A stretch of 10,310 nucleotides of DNA from Verrucomicrobiales bacterium (GTDB lineage: Bacteria; Verrucomicrobiota; Verrucomicrobiia; Verrucomicrobiales; DEV007): positions 10,740 through 21,049 of the forward strand of contig PAPL01000018.1 in the NCBI GenBank assembly GCA_002708885.1, read 5' to 3'. Positions 1 to 7,464 of this stretch are shown one piece after another (position 1 is the stretch's first letter; each line of letters opens with the position of its first letter). The notes under the pieces were generated by a model. It searched no databases, was not told the DNA's origin, and was given only the letters and a program-made list of their open reading frames with translations. The translations under genes and the position numbers were made by a program.

Positions 1-2048
1 TGATGAGGGACAAGGATTTTAAAGTTTTCTTTAGTGATCGGGTCTATAAGCACTGTTTCAATGGAGGTGTACTAAGTCCGAACGGTCCCAGAGCCGCTCA
101 CGATTATCGGATGAATGAAATTTATGACGCGCTCGTTCCGGAAACGGCACGTTGGCAGCCGTCCAGTGCGCGAAGGCTTCCATGGGACCGTGACGGTGAG
201 TGGAGAGATGAGTGGGACTATATGCAAAATGTTTATTGGCCGAGGAGAACGGAGATTCTTCTTAATCAGTTCCGTGCGAGGGGATGGTATCCACTGGAGG
301 CTCCGGAATTTGAACAGCGCGGCGGTTCTGTAAGGTCTGGTTATTCACCGGTAATCCTGGCAGAAAAAGGTGATGTGTACCTTACAATAGATGGAACTGA
401 CCCTAGGTTACCTGGTGGGGCAATTAGTCCAAATGCAATTTTCATCAATGGTGCCACTGTCACTGAAGAGCTGATTTCAAAAGAATCGGTTTGGAAGTAC
501 CTCGATGATGGATCAGATCAGGGAACGGCTTGGCGTTTGCCTGATTTTGATGATTCGTCCTGGGAACAGGGGAAGGCCGAACTCGGTTACGGTGATGGTT
601 CAAAGGGAGCTGAGGGGACGTTGCTCAGTTATGGTTCTGTTGGCAGTAATAAGCATGTGACGACCTATTTTCGCCGGAATTTCCAGATCAGTGAGGTTGC
701 GGAGATCATTGACATTAGACTTGGTCTCAGGAGAGATGATGGGGCCGTTGTTTATTTGAACGGAAAAGAGATATGGCGTTCCGCAATGCCGGATGGTGAG
801 ATCCTTTTTGATACGCTGGCAAATGATGGGGCGGGAGGTTCGGAGGAGTCCATCTTTTACTTGAATGAGGATGTCTCTCCTCAATTGCTTTTGGAGGGTG
901 AAAATACTATTGCGGTTGAGGTCCATCAGGTGGCTCGGACCAGTTCTGATATCAGTTTTGATTTTGAGTTAATTGTCACGCGACCCAGTGATCCATCACA
1001 GTTTCGGATTGATAAGAGTACTATGGTGAGGGCTCGTGCACTGAATGGAGAGGATTGGTCGCCATTGAATGAAACAACCTATACTATAGGAGATCCTGCC
1101 GATTCCACGAATCTAGTGATAAGTGAATTGCATTATAGGCCCCTTGCACCGAACCCAGACGAAGACCCTCAGGGCATTTATTCCCGTACTGACTTTGAAT
1201 TTATTGAAATTCAGAACATTTCAGAATCCCCTATCCATTTGCAGAATTTACAATTCACTGAAGGGATCAGTTTTGATTTTTCCAATTCGTCCGTCATTGG
1301 ATTAAGTTCTGGAGAAAGCGCGGTTCTAGTTGAGGACAAAAATGCGTTCTTGGCCCGGTACCCTGACGCTGATCCTTCCAGTATCATTGGCGAATTTAAA
1401 GGTAATCTAAATAATGATGGAGAGTTAATTGAGCTGAGGGACTCGAGTGATTCTTTGGTTCGATCTTTTACGTATAATGATAAGATGCCCTGGCCCGAAG
1501 GAGCTGACGGGTCCGGTTATTCATTAGTGCTCATTGATCCTCAAAAGAATCCGGACCATGCATTAGCTGAAAATTGGACAACTTCGCGCTCATTGCATGG
1601 GGCTCCTATTGGAAATGATAAGGCTTATAATTTTTCTCAATGGCAGGTTCTTATTTTTAATGATAAACAAATGGCGGATGTTAATTTTTCCGGACCGGAC
1701 GCTGATCCTGACCTTGATGGATTGAACAACTTTGCTGAGTTTGCTCTCGGTTCTTCGCCAATTGATCCATCAGACCGGTCCCGCTTCACTGATTTAGATT
1801 TAGTGAAAATAGGAGGCACTCAGTATTATGCATTTTCCTACAGTCGGTGGACAGGCGCGGATGGAGTTTCCTTTACAGTTCAGGTTTCAAGTGATCTGAA
1901 GGACTGGAAGAGTGGTGAGGAGTATCTGGTCCCATTAGCTACTGACTCTGAAAGTGCAGAGGGAACTGTTCATAAGACGTTTCGCTCAGTCATTCCTTCA
2001 AATGAGAGGAAAGGGCAGTTTTTCAGGTTAAAAATGGTTGCCGATTAA
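1..2048 (+). CDS. CotH-kinase-type secreted protein with lamin-tail domain, C-terminal part (5' partial)
   Basis: The reading frame is open from the window edge (first full codon at position 3), so the start, signal peptide and probably the CotH kinase core lie upstream; the Met at 3-5 is not the real start. Numbering from that Met, residues 1-105 resemble the end of CotH-kinase proteins of Verrucomicrobia and Planctomycetes (FKVFFSDRVYKHCFNGG, then WPRRTEILLNQFRARGWYP). Residues 115-145 (VYLTIDGTDPRLPGGAISP) begin a chitobiase C-terminal-like domain that resumes at 338-362 (MVRARALNGEDWSPLNETTY). Between them, about 163-326, sits a galactose-binding-like beta sandwich (WKYLDDGSDQGTAWR, DDGAVVYLNGKEIWR, NTIAVEVHQ). 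Residues 369-535 form a lamin-tail domain (LVISELHYRP, FEFIEIQNIS). Residues 565-590 carry an Asp-rich, calcium-binding-like motif, and the tail ends QFFRLKMVAD. The protein is probably secreted or surface-attached. Its substrate is unknown, and any kinase activity cannot be judged without the missing N-terminus. Confidence 0.85.
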   Translation, partial: MRDKDFKVFFSDRVYKHCFNGGVLSPNGPRAAHDYRMNEIYDALVPETARWQPSSARRLPWDRDGEWRDEWDYMQNVYWPRRTEILLNQFRARGWYPLEAPEFEQRGGSVRSGYSPVILAEKGDVYLTIDGTDPRLPGGAISPNAIFINGATVTEELISKESVWKYLDDGSDQGTAWRLPDFDDSSWEQGKAELGYGDGSKGAEGTLLSYGSVGSNKHVTTYFRRNFQISEVAEIIDIRLGLRRDDGAVVYLNGKEIWRSAMPDGEILFDTLANDGAGGSEESIFYLNEDVSPQLLLEGENTIAVEVHQVARTSSDISFDFELIVTRPSDPSQFRIDKSTMVRARALNGEDWSPLNETTYTIGDPADSTNLVISELHYRPLAPNPDEDPQGIYSRTDFEFIEIQNISESPIHLQNLQFTEGISFDFSNSSVIGLSSGESAVLVEDKNAFLARYPDADPSSIIGEFKGNLNNDGELIELRDSSDSLVRSFTYNDKMPWPEGADGSGYSLVLIDPQKNPDHALAENWTTSRSLHGAPIGNDKAYNFSQWQVLIFNDKQMADVNFSGPDADPDLDGLNNFAEFALGSSPIDPSDRSRFTDLDLVKIGGTQYYAFSYSRWTGADGVSFTVQVSSDLKDWKSGEEYLVPLATDSESAEGTVHKTFRSVIPSNERKGQFFRLKMVAD

Positions 2049-2052
2049 TTTC

Positions 2053-2080
2053 AAGCTGTCTTTTTGGAGCTTCTTTTTTT
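2053..2080 (+). terminator. Possible weak Rho-independent terminator
   Basis: Five bases after the CotH-type stop codon, AAGCT (2053-2057) and AGCTT (2068-2072) form a perfect 5-bp inverted repeat with a 10-nt loop, followed by a single C and seven T residues (2074-2080). The stem is short and not GC-rich, so termination would be inefficient. If real, it separates the CotH-type gene from the next one, which has its own promoter candidate. Confidence 0.35.
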
Positions 2081-2108
2081 GCTTAGTGCTTGAGCTGTGG
2101 ATGGATCA

Positions 2109-2137
2109 TTGTCAGATTTGCCTGATAAGGGTAGTAA
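2109..2137 (+). promoter_or_regulatory. Candidate sigma70-type promoter for the PSD1-domain gene
   Basis: TTGTCA (2109-2114, five of six matches to the -35 consensus) is followed after exactly 17 bp by TAGTAA (2132-2137, three of six to the -10 consensus). Transcription would start near 2143-2145, only about 5-7 nt before the ATG at 2150, giving an almost leaderless mRNA. That fits the lack of a ribosome binding site at this gene. It is a pattern match only. Confidence 0.35.
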
Positions 2138-2149
2138 ATATTAACCGCT

Positions 2150-5100
2150 ATGGCTAAATCTTCAGAAATATTGATTCTTATATGGGCGTTATTCTTGGCA
2201 GTTCCTTCAATCGGTGCTGTTGAATTTAATAAGGACATTCGGCCAATACTTTCGAGTAAATGCTTTCAATGTCATGGGCCTGATAAGAATCACCGTGAAG
2301 CCGGGTTAAGACTTGATACTAGGGAAGGGGCAATTAATGACAATGATGGGGTCAAAGCGATTGATCCGGAAAATCTGAATGAGAGTGAGATTCTGTTTCG
2401 TATTCATTCTGATGATTCCGATGAGATGATGCCTCCGCCCGAATCCAAGAAAGAATTGAGCGACAAAGAGAAGTCACTGATTGATGAATGGATCAAGTCT
2501 GGAGGAGCCTACGAAGATCATTGGGCCTTTCAGGGAATTAAAAAAATTAATCCTCCAGAAAAAAAGCCGGAACTAATTTCCCGCAATCCGATTGATGACT
2601 TTATTCATTCCAGACTTTTGAAGGAGGGCCTCAAGCCCATGCCTGAGGCCGATAAATCAACACTCATAAGAAGGGTCACATTTGATCTGACCGGTTTACC
2701 GCCAACGGTTCCTGAAGTTGATGCTTTTTTGGCCGACGATTCTCCTGAGGCTTATGAAAAATTGGTCGATCGACTTTTAGGGTCCGAGTCATATGGGGAA
2801 CGAATGGCACTGGCTTGGATGGATGCGGCCAGATACGGTGACTCATCAGTCATGCATGCGGATGGTCCACGTTACATGTGGCCATGGCGCGATTGGGTCA
2901 TTAATGCGTATAACACTAATATGTCTTTCAAACAATTCACAATTGAGCAATTGGCCGGCGATCTCATACCTAATGCTACAGTGGATCAGAAAGTGGCATC
3001 GGGCTTTAACCGTAACCATGCTACTTCTGACGAGGGAGGTGCCATATCCGAAGAGCTTCGTGTGGAATATGTGGTGGACCGGGTCCAGACCACATCAAAT
3101 GTCTGGATGGGATTAACGATGGAGTGCAGTCAGTGCCATGATCACAAGTATGATCCGATCACGCAGAAGGAATATTATCAAATGTTCGCATATTTTAATA
3201 ATACGACTGATCCGGGAATGCAGACAAGGAACGGTAATCAGTCGCCTACCGTCACGGTCCCTGACCGGAAGCAGGTAGAGAAATTGGCTGAGTTGGATAA
3301 GAGAATCGCTTTAGAAGACAATAAGCTGGAATTATACAAGAGATCATCGATTCCCCAGTACGTGAAATGGTTAAGAGAGGCGGAAAAAGGAGCAGGCGAG
3401 GCATTGCCTGAGCCGGCAGGCCTCAATCATTTTTTTCCACTCGACGAAGTCGAAGGTAATACAATTAAGGCCCAGATAGGTGGCGGTACCGGCAAGCTTT
3501 CAGGAAAATTGATTAAGGCTGAACGGGGAAGTGGAAGCGGTTTGAGATTTGATGGCAAGACGTCATTTGCATTTGATAATTGGCCAGAGAGGAAACGTGA
3601 ATCTGGATTTACGTTCGCTGCTTGGCTTAAGTTGCCGGCTAACGGAAACGGTTCCGTTCTGGCACGGATGGACGAAGGGAAATCATTCCGCGGTTATGAT
3701 TTGTGGGTTCAGGGCCGTGCAGTTGGAACGCACATCATCAGCAATTGGCCGAACAATGCTCTTAAGGTTGTTTCTGACAAGCCTCTTGCGGAGAATAAGT
3801 GGCAACATGTGGCTGTTACATATGACGGTTCTTCGAAGGCTTCCGGAGTCAAGATATATATAGATGGACAGTTAGCAGGGAACAAGGTCGAGCAGGATTC
3901 CCTCAAAGACTCCATTGCAACTAATACGCCCTTCAAGATAGGAAGCCGCTCTAAAGGTGCCAACTACAACGGTGAGCTTGATGAGTTGCGTATTTATGAC
4001 AGGGCCCTTTCAGGTGATGAGGTCAAGCGTCTAGGAGGTGACCCCATTAAGAGCATCCTTGCTATGCCCAAGAAGGAAAGGACCAAGGAACAAAAAATGG
4101 CTCTATTAAATTTTTATCTCAATAACAATGATGCTGAGTATAAGGAGCTAGCCAAGGTCAAAGAAGCACTGCTAAAGAAGAAGGCTGCGATTCCTGTTAA
4201 CAGTAAAGTCACTTCAATGATTATGCAGGACAATCCGGAAAGTAAGACTCGGCTAACATATATCCTTAACCGCGGGCAGTACGATCAGCCAATTAAGGAA
4301 GGTGATGATGCTGTCATTAACCCTGGGGTTCCTTCTGTCTTGCCTGCACTTGATGATAATGCTCCCAAGAACCGATTGGGTCTCGCTAAGTGGATGACTG
4401 ATCCTTCTCACCCTCTCACTGCAAGAGTCGCAGTGAACCGTTATTGGACCCTTTTCTTTGGTAGAGGAATAGTGAAGACTCCGGGCGATTTTGGTAATCA
4501 GGGGTCTCCTCCAACGCATCCTAAACTGCTGGACTGGTTAGCGAATGATTTTGTCGAAAATGGCTGGGACATCAAGAGAACGGTTCGCCAGATAGTTACT
4601 TCTGCAACTTATCGCCAGGCTGCCCGTATATTGCCGGATTCTTATAGCAAAGATCCCCAGAATCTTTTCTTGGCACGTTCGCCAAGGTTCAGGCTTCAAG
4701 GGGAATTTATACGTGATTCAGCCCTTTCTGTTTCTAGTCTTTTGGTCAATTCGGTTGGGGGACCAAGTGTTAAACCCTATCAGCCGGCTAATATTTGGAA
4801 TGAGGTTTCACTTAACGGTGGGCTTCGGTACAAGAGGGACTCCGGTGAAAAGCTCTATCGTAGGTCAATGTATACTTATTGGAAGCGTTCAGCTCCAATG
4901 CCTAACATGTTAATATTTGATGCTCCTACCCGGGAGAAATGCATGATTCAGCGTCCAATTACCAATACGCCTCTGCAGGCATTAGTGGTATTGAACGATC
5001 CTCAGTTTGTGGAGTCTGCGAGAGCATTCGCACAGAGGATAATTTCAGAAGGGACTGCAGATGAACGGTCCAGAATAAATTATGGATTTAAATTGGCCTT

Positions 5101-5314
5101 GGCGCGTGAGGCTACGGACGAGGAATTTAAGGTCTTGAAACGTGTCCTGAATGGACAGGTTTCTGCTTTTTCCGCTGATAAGGAAAAGGCAAAGAGCTTT
5201 CTTTCTGTTGGTGAGTCAGCACGCAACGAATCGGTTGATATGGTCGAGCATGCTGCATGGACAGTCATTGCTCAGATCATACTCAATATGGATGAGACTC
5301 TGACCAGGGGCTGA
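2150..5314 (+). CDS. PSCyt1-PSCyt2 (DUF1549)-LamG-PSD1 (DUF1553) putative diheme secreted protein
   Basis: This full-length 1054-aa protein has a Sec signal peptide (residues 1-23, hydrophobic 7-20, likely cleaved after SIGA). PSCyt1 follows at about 25-120, with the heme c motif C38-F-Q-C41-H42 and an MMPP segment at 93-96. PSCyt2/DUF1549 spans about 146-350, with a second heme motif C326-S-Q-C329-H330 inside the family signature CSQCHDHKYDP. A LamG/concanavalin-like domain lies at about 424-628 (FTFAAWLKLP, WQHVAVTYDG, DELRIYDRAL). PSD1/DUF1553 lies at about 738-1000 (HPLTARVAVNRYWTLFFG, RPITNTPLQALVVLNDPQF). Two covalent hemes in the periplasm are predicted from the motifs. The family's biochemical role is not established to my knowledge; LamG suggests carbohydrate or surface binding. 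The ATG at 2150 is right for the signal peptide but has no Shine-Dalgarno sequence. The DUF1501 gene follows 34 bp downstream, the usual pairing in these phyla. Confidence 0.92.
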   Translation: MAKSSEILILIWALFLAVPSIGAVEFNKDIRPILSSKCFQCHGPDKNHREAGLRLDTREGAINDNDGVKAIDPENLNESEILFRIHSDDSDEMMPPPESKKELSDKEKSLIDEWIKSGGAYEDHWAFQGIKKINPPEKKPELISRNPIDDFIHSRLLKEGLKPMPEADKSTLIRRVTFDLTGLPPTVPEVDAFLADDSPEAYEKLVDRLLGSESYGERMALAWMDAARYGDSSVMHADGPRYMWPWRDWVINAYNTNMSFKQFTIEQLAGDLIPNATVDQKVASGFNRNHATSDEGGAISEELRVEYVVDRVQTTSNVWMGLTMECSQCHDHKYDPITQKEYYQMFAYFNNTTDPGMQTRNGNQSPTVTVPDRKQVEKLAELDKRIALEDNKLELYKRSSIPQYVKWLREAEKGAGEALPEPAGLNHFFPLDEVEGNTIKAQIGGGTGKLSGKLIKAERGSGSGLRFDGKTSFAFDNWPERKRESGFTFAAWLKLPANGNGSVLARMDEGKSFRGYDLWVQGRAVGTHIISNWPNNALKVVSDKPLAENKWQHVAVTYDGSSKASGVKIYIDGQLAGNKVEQDSLKDSIATNTPFKIGSRSKGANYNGELDELRIYDRALSGDEVKRLGGDPIKSILAMPKKERTKEQKMALLNFYLNNNDAEYKELAKVKEALLKKKAAIPVNSKVTSMIMQDNPESKTRLTYILNRGQYDQPIKEGDDAVINPGVPSVLPALDDNAPKNRLGLAKWMTDPSHPLTARVAVNRYWTLFFGRGIVKTPGDFGNQGSPPTHPKLLDWLANDFVENGWDIKRTVRQIVTSATYRQAARILPDSYSKDPQNLFLARSPRFRLQGEFIRDSALSVSSLLVNSVGGPSVKPYQPANIWNEVSLNGGLRYKRDSGEKLYRRSMYTYWKRSAPMPNMLIFDAPTREKCMIQRPITNTPLQALVVLNDPQFVESARAFAQRIISEGTADERSRINYGFKLALAREATDEEFKVLKRVLNGQVSAFSADKEKAKSFLSVGESARNESVDMVEHAAWTVIAQIILNMDETLTRG

Positions 5315-5348
5315 ACGGGAACTGAACATTTTAATTTAATAACCACTT

Positions 5349-6782
5349 ATGATGAATTATCACAATCGACGTAATTTCCTCCTGAGTACTGGTCACGGCA
5401 TGGGCGCTGCTGCCCTAAGTAGCCTGTGGAACCCTCAAATAATCGGCACAGCAGGCGCAGCTTCAGGTTTGCCGGGATTTCCAAATTTTCCTCCAAAAGC
5501 GAAAAGAGCAATATACCTTTTCTTTCCTGGTGGACCTTCCCACATTGACACTTTCGATTATAAGCCCGCCCTCCGTGAGATTCATGGTAAAGAATTACCT
5601 GATTCTGTGCGGCAGGGACAGCGGATCACCGGCATGACCAGTGGGCAAAAGTCCTTCCCATGCGTTGCTCCTATGTTCGAGTTTGAGCGGTTCGGAAAGC
5701 ATGGGACATGGGTCAACAAGGATCTTCTTCCTCATACTGCCGGCATTGTAGATGATATTACCATCATTAGATCGGTTAATACTGAAGCTATTAACCATGA
5801 CCCCGCAATTACATTCATTAATACGGGGGTCCAGGCACCGGGCAAACCAAGCATGGGAGCATGGTTGAGCTATGGATTGGGTAGTGAAAATGAGAACATG
5901 CCCTCTTACGTTGTGATGATTTCCCGGGGAAGGGGTCAGTTACAGGCCCTATATGACCGTCTCTGGGGAAGCGGATTCCTCCCTTCCAAGCATCAGGGTG
6001 TGAAGCTAAGATCTGCAGGTGAGCCTGTCTTGTACCTGAATAACCCTCCCGGGATTGATCGTGAAATGCGCAGGGATATGTTAACCGGATTGCAGGAGTT
6101 AAATTCCAAAACTCACAAGAAATTTAATGATCCTGAGACTCAGGCAAGAATTGCTCAGTATGAAATGGCCTTCCGTATGCAGGCTGAGGTTCCTGACCTC
6201 ATGGACATATCCAAAGAACCTAAGCACGTTAAGGATCTTTATGGTCCTAACGTAGAAAAACCGGGCAGCTTTGCCAGAAATTGTTTATTAGCTCGCCGAA
6301 TGGCTGAAAAGGGAGTCAGGTTTTTGCAGCTCTTTCATCGAGGTTGGGACCAGCACGGTAGCCTTCCTTCAAAATTGCGGCAGCAATGTGAGGACATTGA
6401 TCAGCCTTGTGCAGGACTAATTAAGGATCTGAAGGAACGTGGAATGTTTGATGATACTCTGGTCGTTTGCGGAGGTGAGTTCGGGCGTACTATTTATTCT
6501 CAGGGAAAATTAACTAAGGATAATCACGGGCATGATCATCATGGCCGCTGTTTTACTACCTGGATGGCAGGGGCCGGCATCAAGCAGGGATTTGATTATG
6601 GCCAGACAGATGACCATTGCTACAACATAGTCAAGGATCCGGTTCACATCAGGGACCTTAATGCAACGATCTTGGACCGACTTGGAATCGATCATGAAAA
6701 ACTGACTTTCCGTTATCAGGGCCTTGATCAGCGATTGACTGGAGTAGAGGAGGCGAGAGTGGTTAAGGAAATTATAGCTTAG
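5349..6782 (+). CDS. DUF1501 family protein, Tat-exported
   Basis: This 477-aa protein belongs to the DUF1501 family, which is placed in the alkaline phosphatase/sulfatase superfamily. The N-terminus has a twin-arginine signal (R7-R8-N-F-L-L, then an Ala/Gly-rich hydrophobic stretch), so it is probably exported folded through Tat. Family hallmarks are FFPGGPSHIDTFDYKP (58-73), INHDPAITFINTG (148-160), RGWDQHGS (331-338), GGEFGRT (375-381) and the His/Asp cluster GHDHHGR (394-400). Those Asp and His residues are the likely metal-site equivalents, but no activity is known to me. It sits 34 bp after the PSD1 gene with no obvious promoter or terminator between, so cotranscription is likely. Either of two consecutive ATGs (5349, 5352) could start it; neither has a Shine-Dalgarno sequence. 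The TAG stop at 6780-6782 directly abuts the stop of the convergent HAD gene. Confidence 0.92.
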   Translation: MMNYHNRRNFLLSTGHGMGAAALSSLWNPQIIGTAGAASGLPGFPNFPPKAKRAIYLFFPGGPSHIDTFDYKPALREIHGKELPDSVRQGQRITGMTSGQKSFPCVAPMFEFERFGKHGTWVNKDLLPHTAGIVDDITIIRSVNTEAINHDPAITFINTGVQAPGKPSMGAWLSYGLGSENENMPSYVVMISRGRGQLQALYDRLWGSGFLPSKHQGVKLRSAGEPVLYLNNPPGIDREMRRDMLTGLQELNSKTHKKFNDPETQARIAQYEMAFRMQAEVPDLMDISKEPKHVKDLYGPNVEKPGSFARNCLLARRMAEKGVRFLQLFHRGWDQHGSLPSKLRQQCEDIDQPCAGLIKDLKERGMFDDTLVVCGGEFGRTIYSQGKLTKDNHGHDHHGRCFTTWMAGAGIKQGFDYGQTDDHCYNIVKDPVHIRDLNATILDRLGIDHEKLTFRYQGLDQRLTGVEEARVVKEIIA

Positions 6783-7376
6783 TTATTCAGGATCTTTAGG
6801 ACTAACTAACACTGATTTCATGCCGGCGTTTTTGGCGGCCTCGATGCCAAGTAGACTGTCCTCAAAGACGAGGCACTTGTGCGGTTTAACATTCATTCTT
6901 TCTGCAGCCAGAAGAAATAAGTCAGGTGCAGGTTTGCTGTTTTCCACGTCATCCTGGGTAACGATAACATCAAAGAGTTCGACTATTTCTATCGCTTCCA
7001 TTGTTCTCATTACGGTTTCACGTATGCCTCCTGACGCGACTGATATTGGTTTTCCTTGATGGTGGCATTGACGTGCGAAATTAACGACCGGTTCATAAGG
7101 TATGACTTTGTCTAGATTTGCGAAGTAGTAAGACTCTTGATCTGAGACGACCTGATCCGGATTCATGTCACAGCCGAACCTGTCGTTAAGTATTCTGACC
7201 GTGTCATGCATTCCAATTCCCGCGTAGGATTGGGCGATTTTGCGGGTAAATTCAAAATTACCGCCATTTTTTTTGAACGCATCGAGCCAACCGTCGAAGT
7301 GAACATGCATCGATAGTGAAAGGGTACCATCATGATCAAATATGAATCCTTCGAATTCTCCTTCCGGAATCTGCAC
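6783..7376 (-). CDS. HAD-superfamily sugar-phosphatase-like hydrolase (YqaB / beta-phosphoglucomutase-like)
   Basis: This 197-aa protein has all four HAD motifs: motif I FDHDGT with nucleophile D14 and acid/base D16, motif II SVASGG with S115, motif III K148 in NSKPAPD, and motif IV E172-D173 in CLVFEDSLLGIEAAKNAGM. A helical cap fits between residues 20 and 90, as in subfamily IA. The KPAPDLFLLAAERM...VFEDS pattern closely resembles E. coli YqaB (fructose-1-phosphatase) and beta-phosphoglucomutases, so the likely reaction is phosphate removal from, or phosphate transfer on, a small phosphosugar in the cytoplasm. The exact substrate cannot be told. The start is GTG (7374-7376): no ATG, GTG or TTG lies in frame between it and the upstream stop, and the next Met (residue 23) would delete motif I. 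No Shine-Dalgarno sequence is visible. It diverges from the SenB-like gene across 88 bp. Confidence 0.88.
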   Translation of the reverse strand: MQIPEGEFEGFIFDHDGTLSLSMHVHFDGWLDAFKKNGGNFEFTRKIAQSYAGIGMHDTVRILNDRFGCDMNPDQVVSDQESYYFANLDKVIPYEPVVNFARQCHHQGKPISVASGGIRETVMRTMEAIEIVELFDVIVTQDDVENSKPAPDLFLLAAERMNVKPHKCLVFEDSLLGIEAAKNAGMKSVLVSPKDPE

Positions 7377-7464
7377 GTTGTCTATAAAATTGGGGTTGGT
7401 TCTATTGTCGATAACATATAAAGATACACTTGCAGGGCGTTCTGTAAATTATCTCTGATCAACT
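7377..7464. promoter_or_regulatory. Divergent promoter region between HAD and SenB-like genes
   Basis: These 88 AT-rich bases must hold the promoters of both divergent genes, unless one starts inside the other. For the HAD gene, the minus strand reads TTTACA (7448-7443), a 16-bp spacer, then TATCTT (7426-7421), leaving a leader of roughly 36 nt. For the SenB-like gene, the best -10 is TATAAA (7417-7422), with TTGGTT (7396-7401) at a short 15-bp spacing. The two candidate -10 boxes overlap by two bases (7421-7422), so the promoters could compete. No operator-like palindrome is clear. Confidence 0.35.

Noticed and set aside
600..926. Minus-strand open frame of 108 codons opposite the CotH-type gene
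   Set aside because: It lies wholly inside a gene with clear domain structure on the other strand, and its translation shows no recognisable family or composition of a real protein.
2793..3116. Plus-strand open frame of 107 codons within the PSD1-domain gene
   Set aside because: It is an out-of-frame shadow over the PSCyt2 region, whose conserved CSQCHDHKYDP signature is in the main frame.
6779..6809. Inverted repeat at the convergent stops as a bidirectional intrinsic terminator
   Set aside because: The stem is AT-rich with a 17-nt loop and no T-run follows on either strand; kept only as an observation.
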